Counted from the stretch's first letter, positions 53,414 through 61,632 are shown. The stretch: 64,000 nucleotides of DNA from Mucilaginibacter gracilis (GCF_003633615.1 NZ_RBKU01000001.1:6324001-6388000), one strand, 5' to 3'. A program made the numbers and translations. Notes: a model not told the origin generated them from the letters alone.

Positions 53414-54157
53414 ATGAAATTACTCGAAGGAAAAACGGCATTAATTACCGGTGCATCAAAAGGCATAGGCCGCAAGATAGCCGAAAAATTTGCCGAACAT
53501 GGCGCTAATGTGGCCTTTACCTATTTATCGTCGGTTGAAAAAGGATTGGCACTGGAGCAGGAATTACAACATTTTGGCACCAAAGTAAAAGGCTACCGCT
53601 CGGATGCTTCTAAATTTGAAGAAGCCGAAAAACTGATTAACGACATTGTTGCCGATTTTGGCACTTTACACATAGTAGTTAACAACGCCGGTATTACCAA
53701 AGATGGTTTACTGATGCGCATGACCGAAGAAAACTGGGACGAGGTAATTAACGTTAACCTAAAATCGGTTTTCAACACCACCAAGGTAGCTTCAAAAATT
53801 ATGATGAAAAACCGTTTTGGTGTATTCATTAATTTAAGCTCGGTTGTTGGTGTGCAGGGTAATGCGGGGCAGGGCAATTATGCGGCATCAAAGGCCGGTA
53901 TTATTGGTTTCTCCAAATCTATCGCTAAAGAATTAGGTTCGCGCAATATCCGTACAAACGTAGTTGCACCGGGCTTTATTAAAACCGAAATGACCGACGT
54001 GCTGGACCCTAAAGTAGTTGAAGGCTGGGAAGCCGGCATACCTTTAAAACGTGGTGGCATGCCCGAAGATGTGGCCAATGCCTGCGTTTTCCTGGCTTCG
54101 GATATGGCATCCTACATCACCGGCCAGGTTATCCCTGTTGACGGCGGAATGTTATAA
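53414..54157 (+). CDS. fabG: 3-oxoacyl-[acyl-carrier-protein] reductase
   Basis: 247 residues, NADPH-dependent SDR of fatty acid elongation. TGASKGIG (12-19), NNAGITKDGLLMRMTEENWD, catalytic Ser in NLSSVVG, YAASKAG, and the end ASYITGQVIPVDGGM. All are classic FabG. Monocistronic. A heptad array begins 5 bases after the stop codon. Confidence 0.95.
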   Translation: MKLLEGKTALITGASKGIGRKIAEKFAEHGANVAFTYLSSVEKGLALEQELQHFGTKVKGYRSDASKFEEAEKLINDIVADFGTLHIVVNNAGITKDGLLMRMTEENWDEVINVNLKSVFNTTKVASKIMMKNRFGVFINLSSVVGVQGNAGQGNYAASKAGIIGFSKSIAKELGSRNIRTNVVAPGFIKTEMTDVLDPKVVEGWEAGIPLKRGGMPEDVANACVFLASDMASYITGQVIPVDGGML

Positions 54158-54161
54158 TGGA

Positions 54162-54238
54162 ACTACAAGCCGCAAGCTTTAAGCTGCAAGTTATAGGTTT
54201 ATAGCTTAAAGCTTGCGGCTTGTAGCTTAAAGCTAAAA
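54162..54238. repeat. Heptad-word array C (GCTNNNN words) behind fabG
   Basis: Eleven uninterrupted 7-base words: ACTACAA, GCCGCAA, GCTTTAA, GCTGCAA, GTTATAG, GTTTATA, GCTTAAA, GCTTGCG, GCTTGTA, GCTTAAA, GCTAAAA. It contains a perfect 23-base-pair inverted repeat (54163-54185 / 54203-54225) with a 17-base loop, and ends in A-rich sequence. Confidence 0.9.
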
Positions 54239-54256
54239 AAACTTGAGGTTAAAATA

Positions 54257-54292
54257 AAAAACAGCATATTTACAAAACGATATGCTGTTTTT
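54257..54292 (+). terminator. Terminator-like hairpin overlapping a start codon
   Basis: Perfect 13-base-pair stem 54257-54269 / 54280-54292 (core ACAGCATAT / ATATGCTGT), 10-base loop, followed by GTTTTCTTT. The ATG at 54282 lies in the right arm. It may end fabG transcription or control access to the next start codon. Confidence 0.6.
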
Positions 54293-56381
54293 GTTTTCTT
54301 TAAGCTGGGAGTCGGTTTCGGGGTGGTGGGTTTTGGCTTGCCTTGCCCTCGGTGTGCTTTATGCATGGTTGCTTTACAGGCAACCTAATAGTATAAACCC
54401 TTTTGCGCGTAACGTTTTAAGCGTGTTGCGGGCATTAGCAGTAGCCACAATCGCAGTACTACTGCTATCGCCACTTATTAAAACCGTTAGCAGCCGCCCT
54501 CAAAAACCCCTGGTGTTGCTTTTGCAGGATAACTCCTCGTCTATACAGCTCTTTAAGCCTGCCAATTTTGATGCTCAAAAGTTTGTTAGCCAGCTTGGCG
54601 ATATTAAACAAGCCCTTGGTGCTGATTACGACGTGCGCGAATTCAATTTCTCCGCCGATTTAAAAGATAGCCTATCAAAATCATTCAATGGTAAACAAAC
54701 CGATATTTCGGCAGCTATACGTGGTTTAACCGATAGGTTTTCTAACCAAAACATTGGTGCCCTGGTTTTAGCTACCGACGGCCTTTATAACAAAGGCAGC
54801 AGTCCGCAGTACGGGGCGCGTAACTTAAAAACCAATATTTACACCATTGCTTTAGGCGACACCACTCCCCGGCGCGATTTACTGATAGCCAACGTTAACT
54901 ACAACAAAACCGCCTTTTTAGGTAACGATTTTGAAATGGAAGTTTTAGCAGAAGCCTACCAGGCCCAAGCCGAAAACATGCGCCTAACCGTAAGCGAAGA
55001 TGGCGCGCCGGTAGCCAACCAAACCATTGCTGTAACAACAAACGACTTCCGTAAGGTAATACCCCTAAAGCTACATGCCGATAAAAAAGGTGTACACAAA
55101 TTCACCATTAGCCTGCAAGCCATTGCCAACGAAATATCAACCCTTAACAATACCGAAATCATTTATGTTGAGGTTTTAGATACCAAACAAAAAATACTGC
55201 TGCTTTACAACGGCCCCCACCCGGATATAAGCGCCATCAAACTTTCGCTGGAAAGTAACCGAAACTACGAGGTAAAAACCAGTTTAGTTACCGATGCCGA
55301 CCTGGGCAAATTAAGTACTTATAGCCTTGCGATATTGTACCAGTTACCGGCGTCGGCATCTGCTTTTCCGTCAACACTGCAAAGCCAGTTGGCAAAATTA
55401 AAAATACCGGTTTGGTATGTAGCAGGTGCACAAACAGATATACAGCAGTTAAATAAAGCACAAAAAATTATCCAGATCAATACCTCGCGGACGGATATGC
55501 AGGAAGTTTTTGCATCGCCTAAAGCGGATTTTTCGGCCTTTACCCTGTCTGATTCTACGCGCCGGGAGCTTGCCCTACTGCCGCCCTTAGTTGCTCCTTT
55601 TGGCAATTACAGCGCGCCATCGGCGCAGTCGGTTTTATTGAAACAAAAAATAGGCAGTGTTGAAACCTCGTACCCTTTATTAGCTTTTGGCGAAGACGCT
55701 GGTGTACGCACAGCCGTACTTACTGCCGAAGGCATTTGGAAATGGCGACTGGCAGAATTTGCCACCACAGGCAGCCACAACGCCGTTAACGAATTACTGA
55801 GCCAATCGGTACAATACCTAACCGCCAAAGGCGATAGGAGCCATTTTCGCGTTTATCCTGCAAAAAACGTGTTCGACGAAAGTGAGGATGTATTGCTAAA
55901 CGCCGAATTGTACAACGATGCACTTGAACTGATTAATACGCCTGACGTTAAAATTGACCTGAAAGGCAAATCCGGGAAAACCTTTAGCTTTATATTTACC
56001 CGTAACGGCCAGAGTTACCAACTAAATGCCGGTGCGCTCCCGCCCGACGAATACACCTACACCGCAAGTACAAAACCCGGCGACAAAGCCCTTACCGCCA
56101 CCGGGCAACTTGCCGTTAAAGCCCTCAACGCCGAAACCCGCCAAAGCGCCGCCGACCATCACCTGCTGTACACCTTAGCCAAAGAAAATGGCGGCCAAAT
56201 GCTCATGTCATCGCAAATTAACCAACTCGCCGCCCTCATCCGCAAAAACGAAAGCATCAAAACCATTGTTTACGACGACAAAACCTACCGCGATTTGGTA
56301 GATGAGAAATGGGTATTTGTTTTAGTACTTGTGCTATTAAGTGCAGAATGGTTTGCACGCAAACGAGAAGGAGAATTGTAA
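54282..56381 (+). CDS. VWA-like membrane protein of unknown function
   Basis: 699 residues. Two membrane helices at the N-terminus (about 13-31 and 43-63), a VWA-type domain with MIDAS-like DNSSS near 82, a long extracytoplasmic region, and one C-terminal helix (about 673-690) before a basic end. Similar to BatA-like or DUF-type proteins with two N-terminal helices and a gatase-like region. Start ATG 54282 lies within a hairpin; no better start is in frame nearby. Confidence 0.75.
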   Translation: MLFLFSLSWESVSGWWVLACLALGVLYAWLLYRQPNSINPFARNVLSVLRALAVATIAVLLLSPLIKTVSSRPQKPLVLLLQDNSSSIQLFKPANFDAQKFVSQLGDIKQALGADYDVREFNFSADLKDSLSKSFNGKQTDISAAIRGLTDRFSNQNIGALVLATDGLYNKGSSPQYGARNLKTNIYTIALGDTTPRRDLLIANVNYNKTAFLGNDFEMEVLAEAYQAQAENMRLTVSEDGAPVANQTIAVTTNDFRKVIPLKLHADKKGVHKFTISLQAIANEISTLNNTEIIYVEVLDTKQKILLLYNGPHPDISAIKLSLESNRNYEVKTSLVTDADLGKLSTYSLAILYQLPASASAFPSTLQSQLAKLKIPVWYVAGAQTDIQQLNKAQKIIQINTSRTDMQEVFASPKADFSAFTLSDSTRRELALLPPLVAPFGNYSAPSAQSVLLKQKIGSVETSYPLLAFGEDAGVRTAVLTAEGIWKWRLAEFATTGSHNAVNELLSQSVQYLTAKGDRSHFRVYPAKNVFDESEDVLLNAELYNDALELINTPDVKIDLKGKSGKTFSFIFTRNGQSYQLNAGALPPDEYTYTASTKPGDKALTATGQLAVKALNAETRQSAADHHLLYTLAKENGGQMLMSSQINQLAALIRKNESIKTIVYDDKTYRDLVDEKWVFVLVLVLLSAEWFARKREGEL

Positions 56382-56421
56382 GATGAGACGGAGGGGTGGG
56401 GACAGAACCCGGAACATCAAA

Positions 56422-56997
56422 TCAGTTTTTGTGTGTCAACAAAAATTCTTTATGTCGCTTAGCATAATTAATTTCCATCATCCGTTTTACATACGTTGTA
56501 TCAAGTTCATGATAGCTCTCCATTTTAAATATCAGTCTTACGAAATTGCCGTCAGTAACAAAACAATCAGTTATTTTCCCTTTTAAACGATAAACTTTGT
56601 AATAATCCTTAAATTGGATGGTATCGGGCCAAAGCTTATAAAAATTATTTCTTTTGGCCAATTTCAGGTCACCCGAATTTAAAAACGAACCGGGGCCGGA
56701 AAACATGGTATCCCGGTTAGGAATGTGCCTTAGGGAATCTACACTATGGCGAACTTTCAAAATCACCTTATTTGGCATATAAACAATACCGCTATCGTTC
56801 TGTAGATCACTACTCCCTGTGGATTCAATATGCTCTGCAACAATCACAGTTTCACAGGTGTCACAGATCTTGGCATTATCATTCTCAATTTTAAATTCGG
56901 GCTCGGCAGATAATTTTATAACCTGTTTAGTAGAAGTATGAGTACATGCCGTAAATAAAGACATTGCGATAAGCAGAAATCTTACTTTTACCCGCAT
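56422..56997 (-). CDS. Lipoprotein of unknown function
   Basis: 191 residues with lipobox FTAC (Cys18). The mature part is beta-rich with a CDTCET pair of cysteines near 44-49 and a C-terminal basic helix. No known family recognised. It begins 3 bases after the divIC-like gene and is cotranscribed with it. Confidence 0.65.
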   Translation of the reverse strand: MRVKVRFLLIAMSLFTACTHTSTKQVIKLSAEPEFKIENDNAKICDTCETVIVAEHIESTGSSDLQNDSGIVYMPNKVILKVRHSVDSLRHIPNRDTMFSGPGSFLNSGDLKLAKRNNFYKLWPDTIQFKDYYKVYRLKGKITDCFVTDGNFVRLIFKMESYHELDTTYVKRMMEINYAKRHKEFLLTHKN

Positions 56998-57000
56998 TTG

Positions 57001-57300
57001 CTATTCCTCCTTCTTCTTCCTAACTATTACAAAAATATCCTCATTATCTTTTTTCATGAGGTATTTTTCGCGGGCAAATTTTTCCAGTTTTTCGGGATTG
57101 GAGTTTAGCTCGTCGAGGTCTTTGCTAACCTGGTGGGTTTCTTTGAGCAAAAAATCGCGTTGTTTTTCAAGCTCAACAACCTGGTTGTGTTTGGTATATT
57201 GCGAATACAGATCATCTTTATCTAAAAAAATCATCCATACCGCAAAAGCGATGGTAACCAGGAAAAATTTATTTTTAAATAAATCAATTAATCGTTTCAT
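57001..57300 (-). CDS. Septum formation initiator protein, FtsB/DivIC family
   Basis: 99 residues: short cytoplasmic N-terminus, one membrane helix (about 10-27) and a periplasmic coiled coil (35-75) followed by the FtsB/DivIC-type motif EKFAREKYLMKKDNEDIFVI. Family members link early and late divisome proteins. In many relatives this gene is next to eno; here eno is 2.6 kb away with helicase and islet genes between. Confidence 0.88.
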   Translation of the reverse strand: MKRLIDLFKNKFFLVTIAFAVWMIFLDKDDLYSQYTKHNQVVELEKQRDFLLKETHQVSKDLDELNSNPEKLEKFAREKYLMKKDNEDIFVIVRKKKEE

Positions 57301-57432
57301 TCAACTAAATTAATAAAAACCGTGTTAAAAATATTTCAAAAAATTAGAGTTTGCAAGTTAGGGTTATTAACTTATTAACATACAGGCGCTAATACAAACA
57401 AAAACGGTTATTATTTAGAACGAACTAAAAGA

Positions 57433-57489
57433 GAGAAATCTTTTCCGGGAAACACAATTGCTTGCCCAACCTCACGAAAAAGATTTCTC
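57433..57489. repeat. Inverted repeat with 12-base arms
   Basis: GAGAAATCTTTT (57433-57444) and its exact complement (57478-57489), 33-base loop, in the gap between divIC and the helicase gene. No T run; probably a dispersed repeat or weak terminator. Confidence 0.5.
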
Positions 57490-57556
57490 CATATAGTCCA
57501 AAAATATTAACAACTCTTTATTGATACGGTTAAGCAATTTTCTAAATATCGAAAAC

Positions 57557-57672
57557 CAATAACTCAATCACTCAAAAATCAATCGCTCAATAACTAATAA
57601 CTCAATAACTAATGACTCAATCACTCAAAAATCAATCACTCAATAATTAGCCGGGGGGATATTGTAAGAAAT
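57557..57672. repeat. Octad/heptad-word array E plus G6-ATATTG module, copy 3
   Basis: Twelve words of 7 or 8 bases (CAATAACT, CAATCACT, CAAAAAT, CAATCGCT, AATAACT and so on) at 57557-57648, in which a four-word block recurs (57565-57595 and 57618-57648). After 4 bases follows GGGGGGATATTGTAAGAAAT (57653-57672), ending 3 bases from the stop codon of the helicase gene. Confidence 0.85.
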
Positions 57673-57675
57673 ATT

Positions 57676-58956
57676 TTAATCCCTGCGCGCTCTGCTCCTA
57701 AATTCGCCGTGCTTTTTGGCACCGCCACGTCCGGCACTTGCGCCGCCGCCGCGTGGGCCACCACCGCCTCCACCTTTTTTCGGACTGCTACCCTTCGGTG
57801 CAGGGCCTAAATGTGGCGCCTTCATTGGGTATGGGTGCGAATCATCCACCGGGATAACCTTACCAATCAGTTTATGAATATCATACAAAAACTCACCCTC
57901 GTCCGAATCGCAGAAAGACAAAGCTATACCGCTTGCCCCTGCCCTGCCTGTACGGCCAATACGGTGTACATAAGTTTCGGGCACGTTAGGTAATTCGTAG
58001 TTAATAACGTGTGTCAGTTCGTCAATATCAATACCACGTGCTGCAATATCGGTGGCAACCAAAACACGGGTGCTACGGTTTTTAAAATTGGTTAAAGCCC
58101 GTTGCCTTGCATTTTGCGATTTATTGCCATGTATAGCTTCGGATGTAATGCCAACCTTAATCAAATCTTTAACCACCTTATCGGCGCCATGCTTGGTACG
58201 GGTAAATACCAATGCGGTAGCAATGTTTTTATCTTTTAAAATATGGTTAAGCAAAGCCTTTTTGTCGTTCTTCTCCACAAAAAATATGCTTTGGTTAATA
58301 GTATCCGCGGTTGACGACACCGGCGCAACCTCAACCTTTTCAGGGCTGTTTAAAATGCTATCCGCTAAAGCCTGTATCTCTTTAGGCATAGTTGCCGAGA
58401 AAAACAGCGTTTGGCGTTTAAAAGGCAATTTGGCAATTACCTTTCTCACATCGTTAACAAAACCCATATCAAGCATGCGGTCGGCTTCGTCCAAAACCAA
58501 TATCTTGATCTGATCCAGATGAACAAATTTCTGCTGAACCAAATCCAATAAACGGCCTGGCGTGGCAACCAAAATATCAATACCACGTTTTAAAGCCTCA
58601 ACTTGGTGATGCTGCGATACACCACCAAAAATTACCAGATGCTTTAAGCCAGTGTGGCGGCCATAAGCGGCAAAGCTTTCGTCAATTTGAATAGCTAACT
58701 CACGTGTTGGGGTTAGTATCAATGTTTTGATAGCTTTTGAAGTAGGGTTTTGCACCTTATCGGCATGCAGTATCTGCAAAATAGGTATAGCAAAAGCCGC
58801 CGTTTTACCGGTACCCGTTTGGGCGCAACCCAATAGGTCTTTACGGTTTAATATAATAGGTATTGATTGCTCCTGAATAGGAGTTGGCGTAGTATATCCC
58901 TCGTGTTTTAGGGCCTTGAGGATAGGCTCAATTAATTTTAGATCCTGGAATGACAT
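57676..58956 (-). CDS. DEAD-box RNA helicase, RhlE type
   Basis: 426 residues. All motifs are present: Q motif (TPTPIQEQ), AQTGTGKT, PTRELAIQ, TPGRLLD, DEAD, SAT, and HRIGRTGRAG. The C-terminal 45 residues are Gly/Arg/Lys-rich (KKGGGGGGPRGGG), an RNA-binding tail. It unwinds RNA in ribosome assembly or decay. Its 3 prime end abuts repeat array E. Confidence 0.95.
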   Translation of the reverse strand: MSFQDLKLIEPILKALKHEGYTTPTPIQEQSIPIILNRKDLLGCAQTGTGKTAAFAIPILQILHADKVQNPTSKAIKTLILTPTRELAIQIDESFAAYGRHTGLKHLVIFGGVSQHHQVEALKRGIDILVATPGRLLDLVQQKFVHLDQIKILVLDEADRMLDMGFVNDVRKVIAKLPFKRQTLFFSATMPKEIQALADSILNSPEKVEVAPVSSTADTINQSIFFVEKNDKKALLNHILKDKNIATALVFTRTKHGADKVVKDLIKVGITSEAIHGNKSQNARQRALTNFKNRSTRVLVATDIAARGIDIDELTHVINYELPNVPETYVHRIGRTGRAGASGIALSFCDSDEGEFLYDIHKLIGKVIPVDDSHPYPMKAPHLGPAPKGSSPKKGGGGGGPRGGGASAGRGGAKKHGEFRSRARRD

Positions 58957-59085
58957 GTAATATTTTTAATGTAAAGTTCCCGCTCTATAAAAGGAAATGA
59001 GATTTGGTATAAATCAGAGCCGGTTAAGTGCGGATATAAGCAATTCGCTTATGTTGCTGCAAAGATATGGTTTTTATTTGGGATG

Positions 59086-59526
59086 TTACTTAACACCTTT
59101 CATTCCACCGTAAAATTCTACTATCGAACGTAATTGCTGTAAAGTAGATTGAATGTAAGATTGATCAGAAATAAATTCAAAAGTTAGGCTATTGTATAAT
59201 TCTCGATTATGTTTAAAAACACCTTTAATGTTCACATGTCCTAATAAATCGTAGCTAACATCTATCTTTAAATTATGTTCATAGTTTTCAAATGTAATAT
59301 TTCCTTTTACCTCACTATTGCATTTAGACAGAGAGTTATACAAATTGAAAAGTTCGCCGGTTGTAACCCATATCGGTGAGCTGACTGAAAAACCATGTGA
59401 TGCCATCATAATATCAGCCTCCACATCGTAACCGCCGAAATGGGTTGTTGTATCAGGAAATCCAAAAACCTTTTGGAAGGTAATTTTTAAATGTCCACCA
59501 TTTCCCTTTATTTCAAAAAAATCCAT
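59086..59526 (-). CDS. WapI/DUF6228-like putative immunity protein
   Basis: 146 residues. The order W..GELFNLYNSL, NITFENYEHNLKIDVSYDLLGHVNIKGVF, then LTFEFISDQSYIQSTLQQLRSIV fits the general pattern of WapI/DUF6228 immunity proteins, which neutralise contact-dependent toxins. No toxin gene is adjacent, so it would be an orphan. Composition is AT-rich and unlike the neighbours. Family assignment is by pattern memory and uncertain. Confidence 0.45.
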   Translation of the reverse strand: MDFFEIKGNGGHLKITFQKVFGFPDTTTHFGGYDVEADIMMASHGFSVSSPIWVTTGELFNLYNSLSKCNSEVKGNITFENYEHNLKIDVSYDLLGHVNIKGVFKHNRELYNSLTFEFISDQSYIQSTLQQLRSIVEFYGGMKGVK

Positions 59527-59530
59527 AAAA

Positions 59531-59629
59531 CTATTTATTAGACCTCGATTTTCTGATCCCCTGCATATCGCCTAAATCCTTCGCCCTACCGATTGGCTGT
59601 TTATTAGCAATAAAATCCTTTTCAAACAT
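59531..59629 (-). pseudogene. Remnant of a nucleotidyltransferase (MNT/AbiEii-like) with internal deletion
   Basis: A 32-codon frame begins MFEKDF and continues directly with IANKQPIGRAKDLGDMQGI. The first six residues resemble the N-terminus, and NKxxxGRxKDLxD the C-terminus, of the Bacteroidetes nucleotidyltransferases that follow small partner genes. About 110-140 codons carrying the GS-x10-DxD-type active site would be missing. It starts in TAATG overlap with the partner gene. Confidence 0.45.
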
Positions 59630-59826
59630 TATAGGCTTCGTGAAGTAACAACCTTTGCGATTTTTTCAGGATAAGAGCCGTTTAACCACGTATAGTAGTT
59701 TATTCTCAAACGGGTAACTTCAGCCAACCTCTCTGCAAAAGTTTTGCCCAACCAAAAAGCCACGTCTAAATGATCTTCGTCATCCATGCTAACCTGGTTA
59801 ACTACCATCGCCATTTTTCTTTCCAT
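59629..59826 (-). CDS. Small partner protein of a degraded nucleotidyltransferase module
   Basis: About 65 residues from ATG 59826. The block DVAFWLGKTFAERLAEVTRLRINYY and the end PEKIAKV resemble the small proteins encoded just before DUF6036/MNT nucleotidyltransferases in Bacteroidota. The stop overlaps the ATG of the 59531-59629 remnant, the coupling expected of such a pair. Whether this partner alone still has a role is unknown. Confidence 0.5.
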   Translation of the reverse strand: MERKMAMVVNQVSMDDEDHLDVAFWLGKTFAERLAEVTRLRINYYTWLNGSYPEKIAKVVTSRSL

Positions 59827-59877
59827 CGGTTTCAATTTGCTTACCTTCTACTATAATATATGAAAAATGGAAGAAAC

Positions 59878-59908
59878 AAAAAACCTGCCGAAAATTCGAC
59901 AGGTTTTT
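59878..59908 (-). terminator. Terminator of eno
   Basis: AAAAACCTG / CAGGTTTTT with an inner CGA/TCG extension; A run on the plus strand gives a T run for minus-strand transcripts. Confidence 0.75.
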
Positions 59909-59945
59909 CTATTCTGAAAATTCTTTTATTCTGAGAATTCTGATA

Positions 59946-61241
59946 TTACTTCTTAGCGTATTTAAAGTTCTTACCAATAAATTTTGCATTGGCACCTAAC
60001 TCCTCTTCAATACGTAATAACTGATTGTATTTAGCTATCCGGTCTGAGCGTGAAGCCGAGCCGGTTTTAATCTGACCGCAATTCAACGCCACAGCTAAAT
60101 CAGCGATGGTAGCATCCTCAGTCTCGCCCGAGCGATGGCTCATTACCGAAGTATAACCATTGGTTTGCGCTAATGATACCGCGTTAATAGTTTCGGTTAA
60201 AGTACCAATTTGGTTTACTTTTACCAATATAGAGTTTGCAGTATCTTTATCAATGCCGGTTTGTAAGCGCAACACGTTAGTAACAAATAAATCGTCGCCC
60301 ACTAACTGCACTTTGCTGCCCAGTTTCTCGGTTAATAATTTCCAGCCATCCCAATCGTCTTCGGCCATACCGTCTTCAATAGATATAACAGGATATTTTT
60401 CAACCAATTGAGCTAAATATTCAACCTGCTCTGCGCTGGTGCGTATTACGCCTTTATCACCTTCAAATTTGGTGTAATCGTATTTACCATCTTTGTAAAA
60501 TTCAGATGCGGCACAATCAAATGCAATGTAAATATCAACACCTGGTTTGTAACCTGCTTTTTCAATAGCTTTTAAAATAGTTTCAACACCATCTTCGGTA
60601 CCTTCAAAAGTTGGGGCAAAACCACCTTCGTCGCCAACTGCGGTTGATAAACCACGGTCGTGTAATATCTTTTTCAGGTTATGGAAAACTTCGGTTCCCC
60701 AACGCAATGCTTCCGAGAAAGAAGGAGCACCCACAGGCATAATCATAAACTCCTGGAAAGCAATAGGAGCATCAGAGTGCGAACCACCGTTCACAATATT
60801 CATCATCGGGATAGGCAATGTGTTAGCGTTTACACCACCAACGTAGCGGTATAGCGGCTGGCGGCTCTCTTGTGCGGCAGCTTTAGCAGCAGCAAGCGAA
60901 ACACCTAAAATAGCATTGGCACCCAGTTTACTCTTGTTAGCTGTACCGTCAAGGTCAATCATCAGCTTGTCAATCGCGTTTTGTTCAAAAACGTCAAAAC
61001 CTTTTAAAGCAGGGGCAATTATATCGTTAACGTTAGCAACGGCTTTTAAAACGCCTTTACCCATATATACTTTTTTATCATCGTCACGCAGTTCAACAGC
61101 TTCGTGAACACCGGTTGATGCTCCCGACGGAACAGCCGCACGGCCCAAAGCGCCATTTTCTGTTAATACTTCAACTTCGATAGTTGGGTTACCGCGCGAA
61201 TCCAGTATCTGGCGGGCGTGAACGTTAATTATAATACTCAT
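59946..61241 (-). CDS. eno: Enolase
   Basis: 431 residues. It converts 2-phosphoglycerate to phosphoenolpyruvate; magnesium enzyme. N-terminal DSRGNPTIEVEV, the SGASTGVHEAVELRD loop, SHSDAPIAFQEFMI, the metal ligands in DCAASEF, SIEDGMAEDDWDGW and QLVGDDLFVTN, catalytic lysine in NSILVKVNQIGTLTET, and SHRSGETED. Full length. The upstream gap holds the heptad array D about 180 bases away. Confidence 0.98.
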   Translation of the reverse strand: MSIIINVHARQILDSRGNPTIEVEVLTENGALGRAAVPSGASTGVHEAVELRDDDKKVYMGKGVLKAVANVNDIIAPALKGFDVFEQNAIDKLMIDLDGTANKSKLGANAILGVSLAAAKAAAQESRQPLYRYVGGVNANTLPIPMMNIVNGGSHSDAPIAFQEFMIMPVGAPSFSEALRWGTEVFHNLKKILHDRGLSTAVGDEGGFAPTFEGTEDGVETILKAIEKAGYKPGVDIYIAFDCAASEFYKDGKYDYTKFEGDKGVIRTSAEQVEYLAQLVEKYPVISIEDGMAEDDWDGWKLLTEKLGSKVQLVGDDLFVTNVLRLQTGIDKDTANSILVKVNQIGTLTETINAVSLAQTNGYTSVMSHRSGETEDATIADLAVALNCGQIKTGSASRSDRIAKYNQLLRIEEELGANAKFIGKNFKYAKK

Positions 61242-61423
61242 TTTTATTTTATTTATTGGGTTAAAGGTTATTATCTATTCCAGACTGTTTTTGAGTAAAC
61301 ACCCTAAATAAATTACTACGGCTGCTAAATTATAAAAACTTTGGCAATTACCCCACCATTTACAGCAATGATTACAATTATTTTGTGTATAATTTACACT
61401 AAGGTATTATTGGGCGCGGAGAA

Positions 61424-61626
61424 GAGGCAGTAAGCGAGATGTAAGAGGCAGGGTAAGAATCAAGAAGTAAGAATCAAGAGACAAGACAAAATCTTGATTC
61501 TTACATCTCGCTTCTTGATTCTTACTTCTTGATTCCTGCCTCTTGATTCTTGATTCTTACTTCTTGATTCCTGCCTCTTGATTCTTGATTCTTACTTCTT
61601 GATTCCTGCCTCTTACTTCTTGATTC
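61424..61626. repeat. Heptad-word array D (TTGATTC / CTGCCTC / TTACTTC), 19 tandem words plus inverted arm
   Basis: Nineteen uninterrupted 7-base words at 61494-61626; a five-word 35-base unit repeats exactly (61529-61563 and 61564-61598) and partly a third time. The left arm (61424-61491) holds reverse-complement words GAGGCAG, GAATCAA and GAAGTAA. Six C residues separate the array from the stop codon of the ABC permease gene. Confidence 0.95.
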
Positions 61627-61632
61627 TCCCCC

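Noticed and set aside
57301..57556. Possible tRNA or small gene between divIC and the helicase
   Set aside because: No cloverleaf or T-loop sequence and no coding frame; only a 12-base inverted repeat was found.
61494..61626. Heptad array considered as a CRISPR array
   Set aside because: No unique spacers; units are 7 bases and there are no cas genes.
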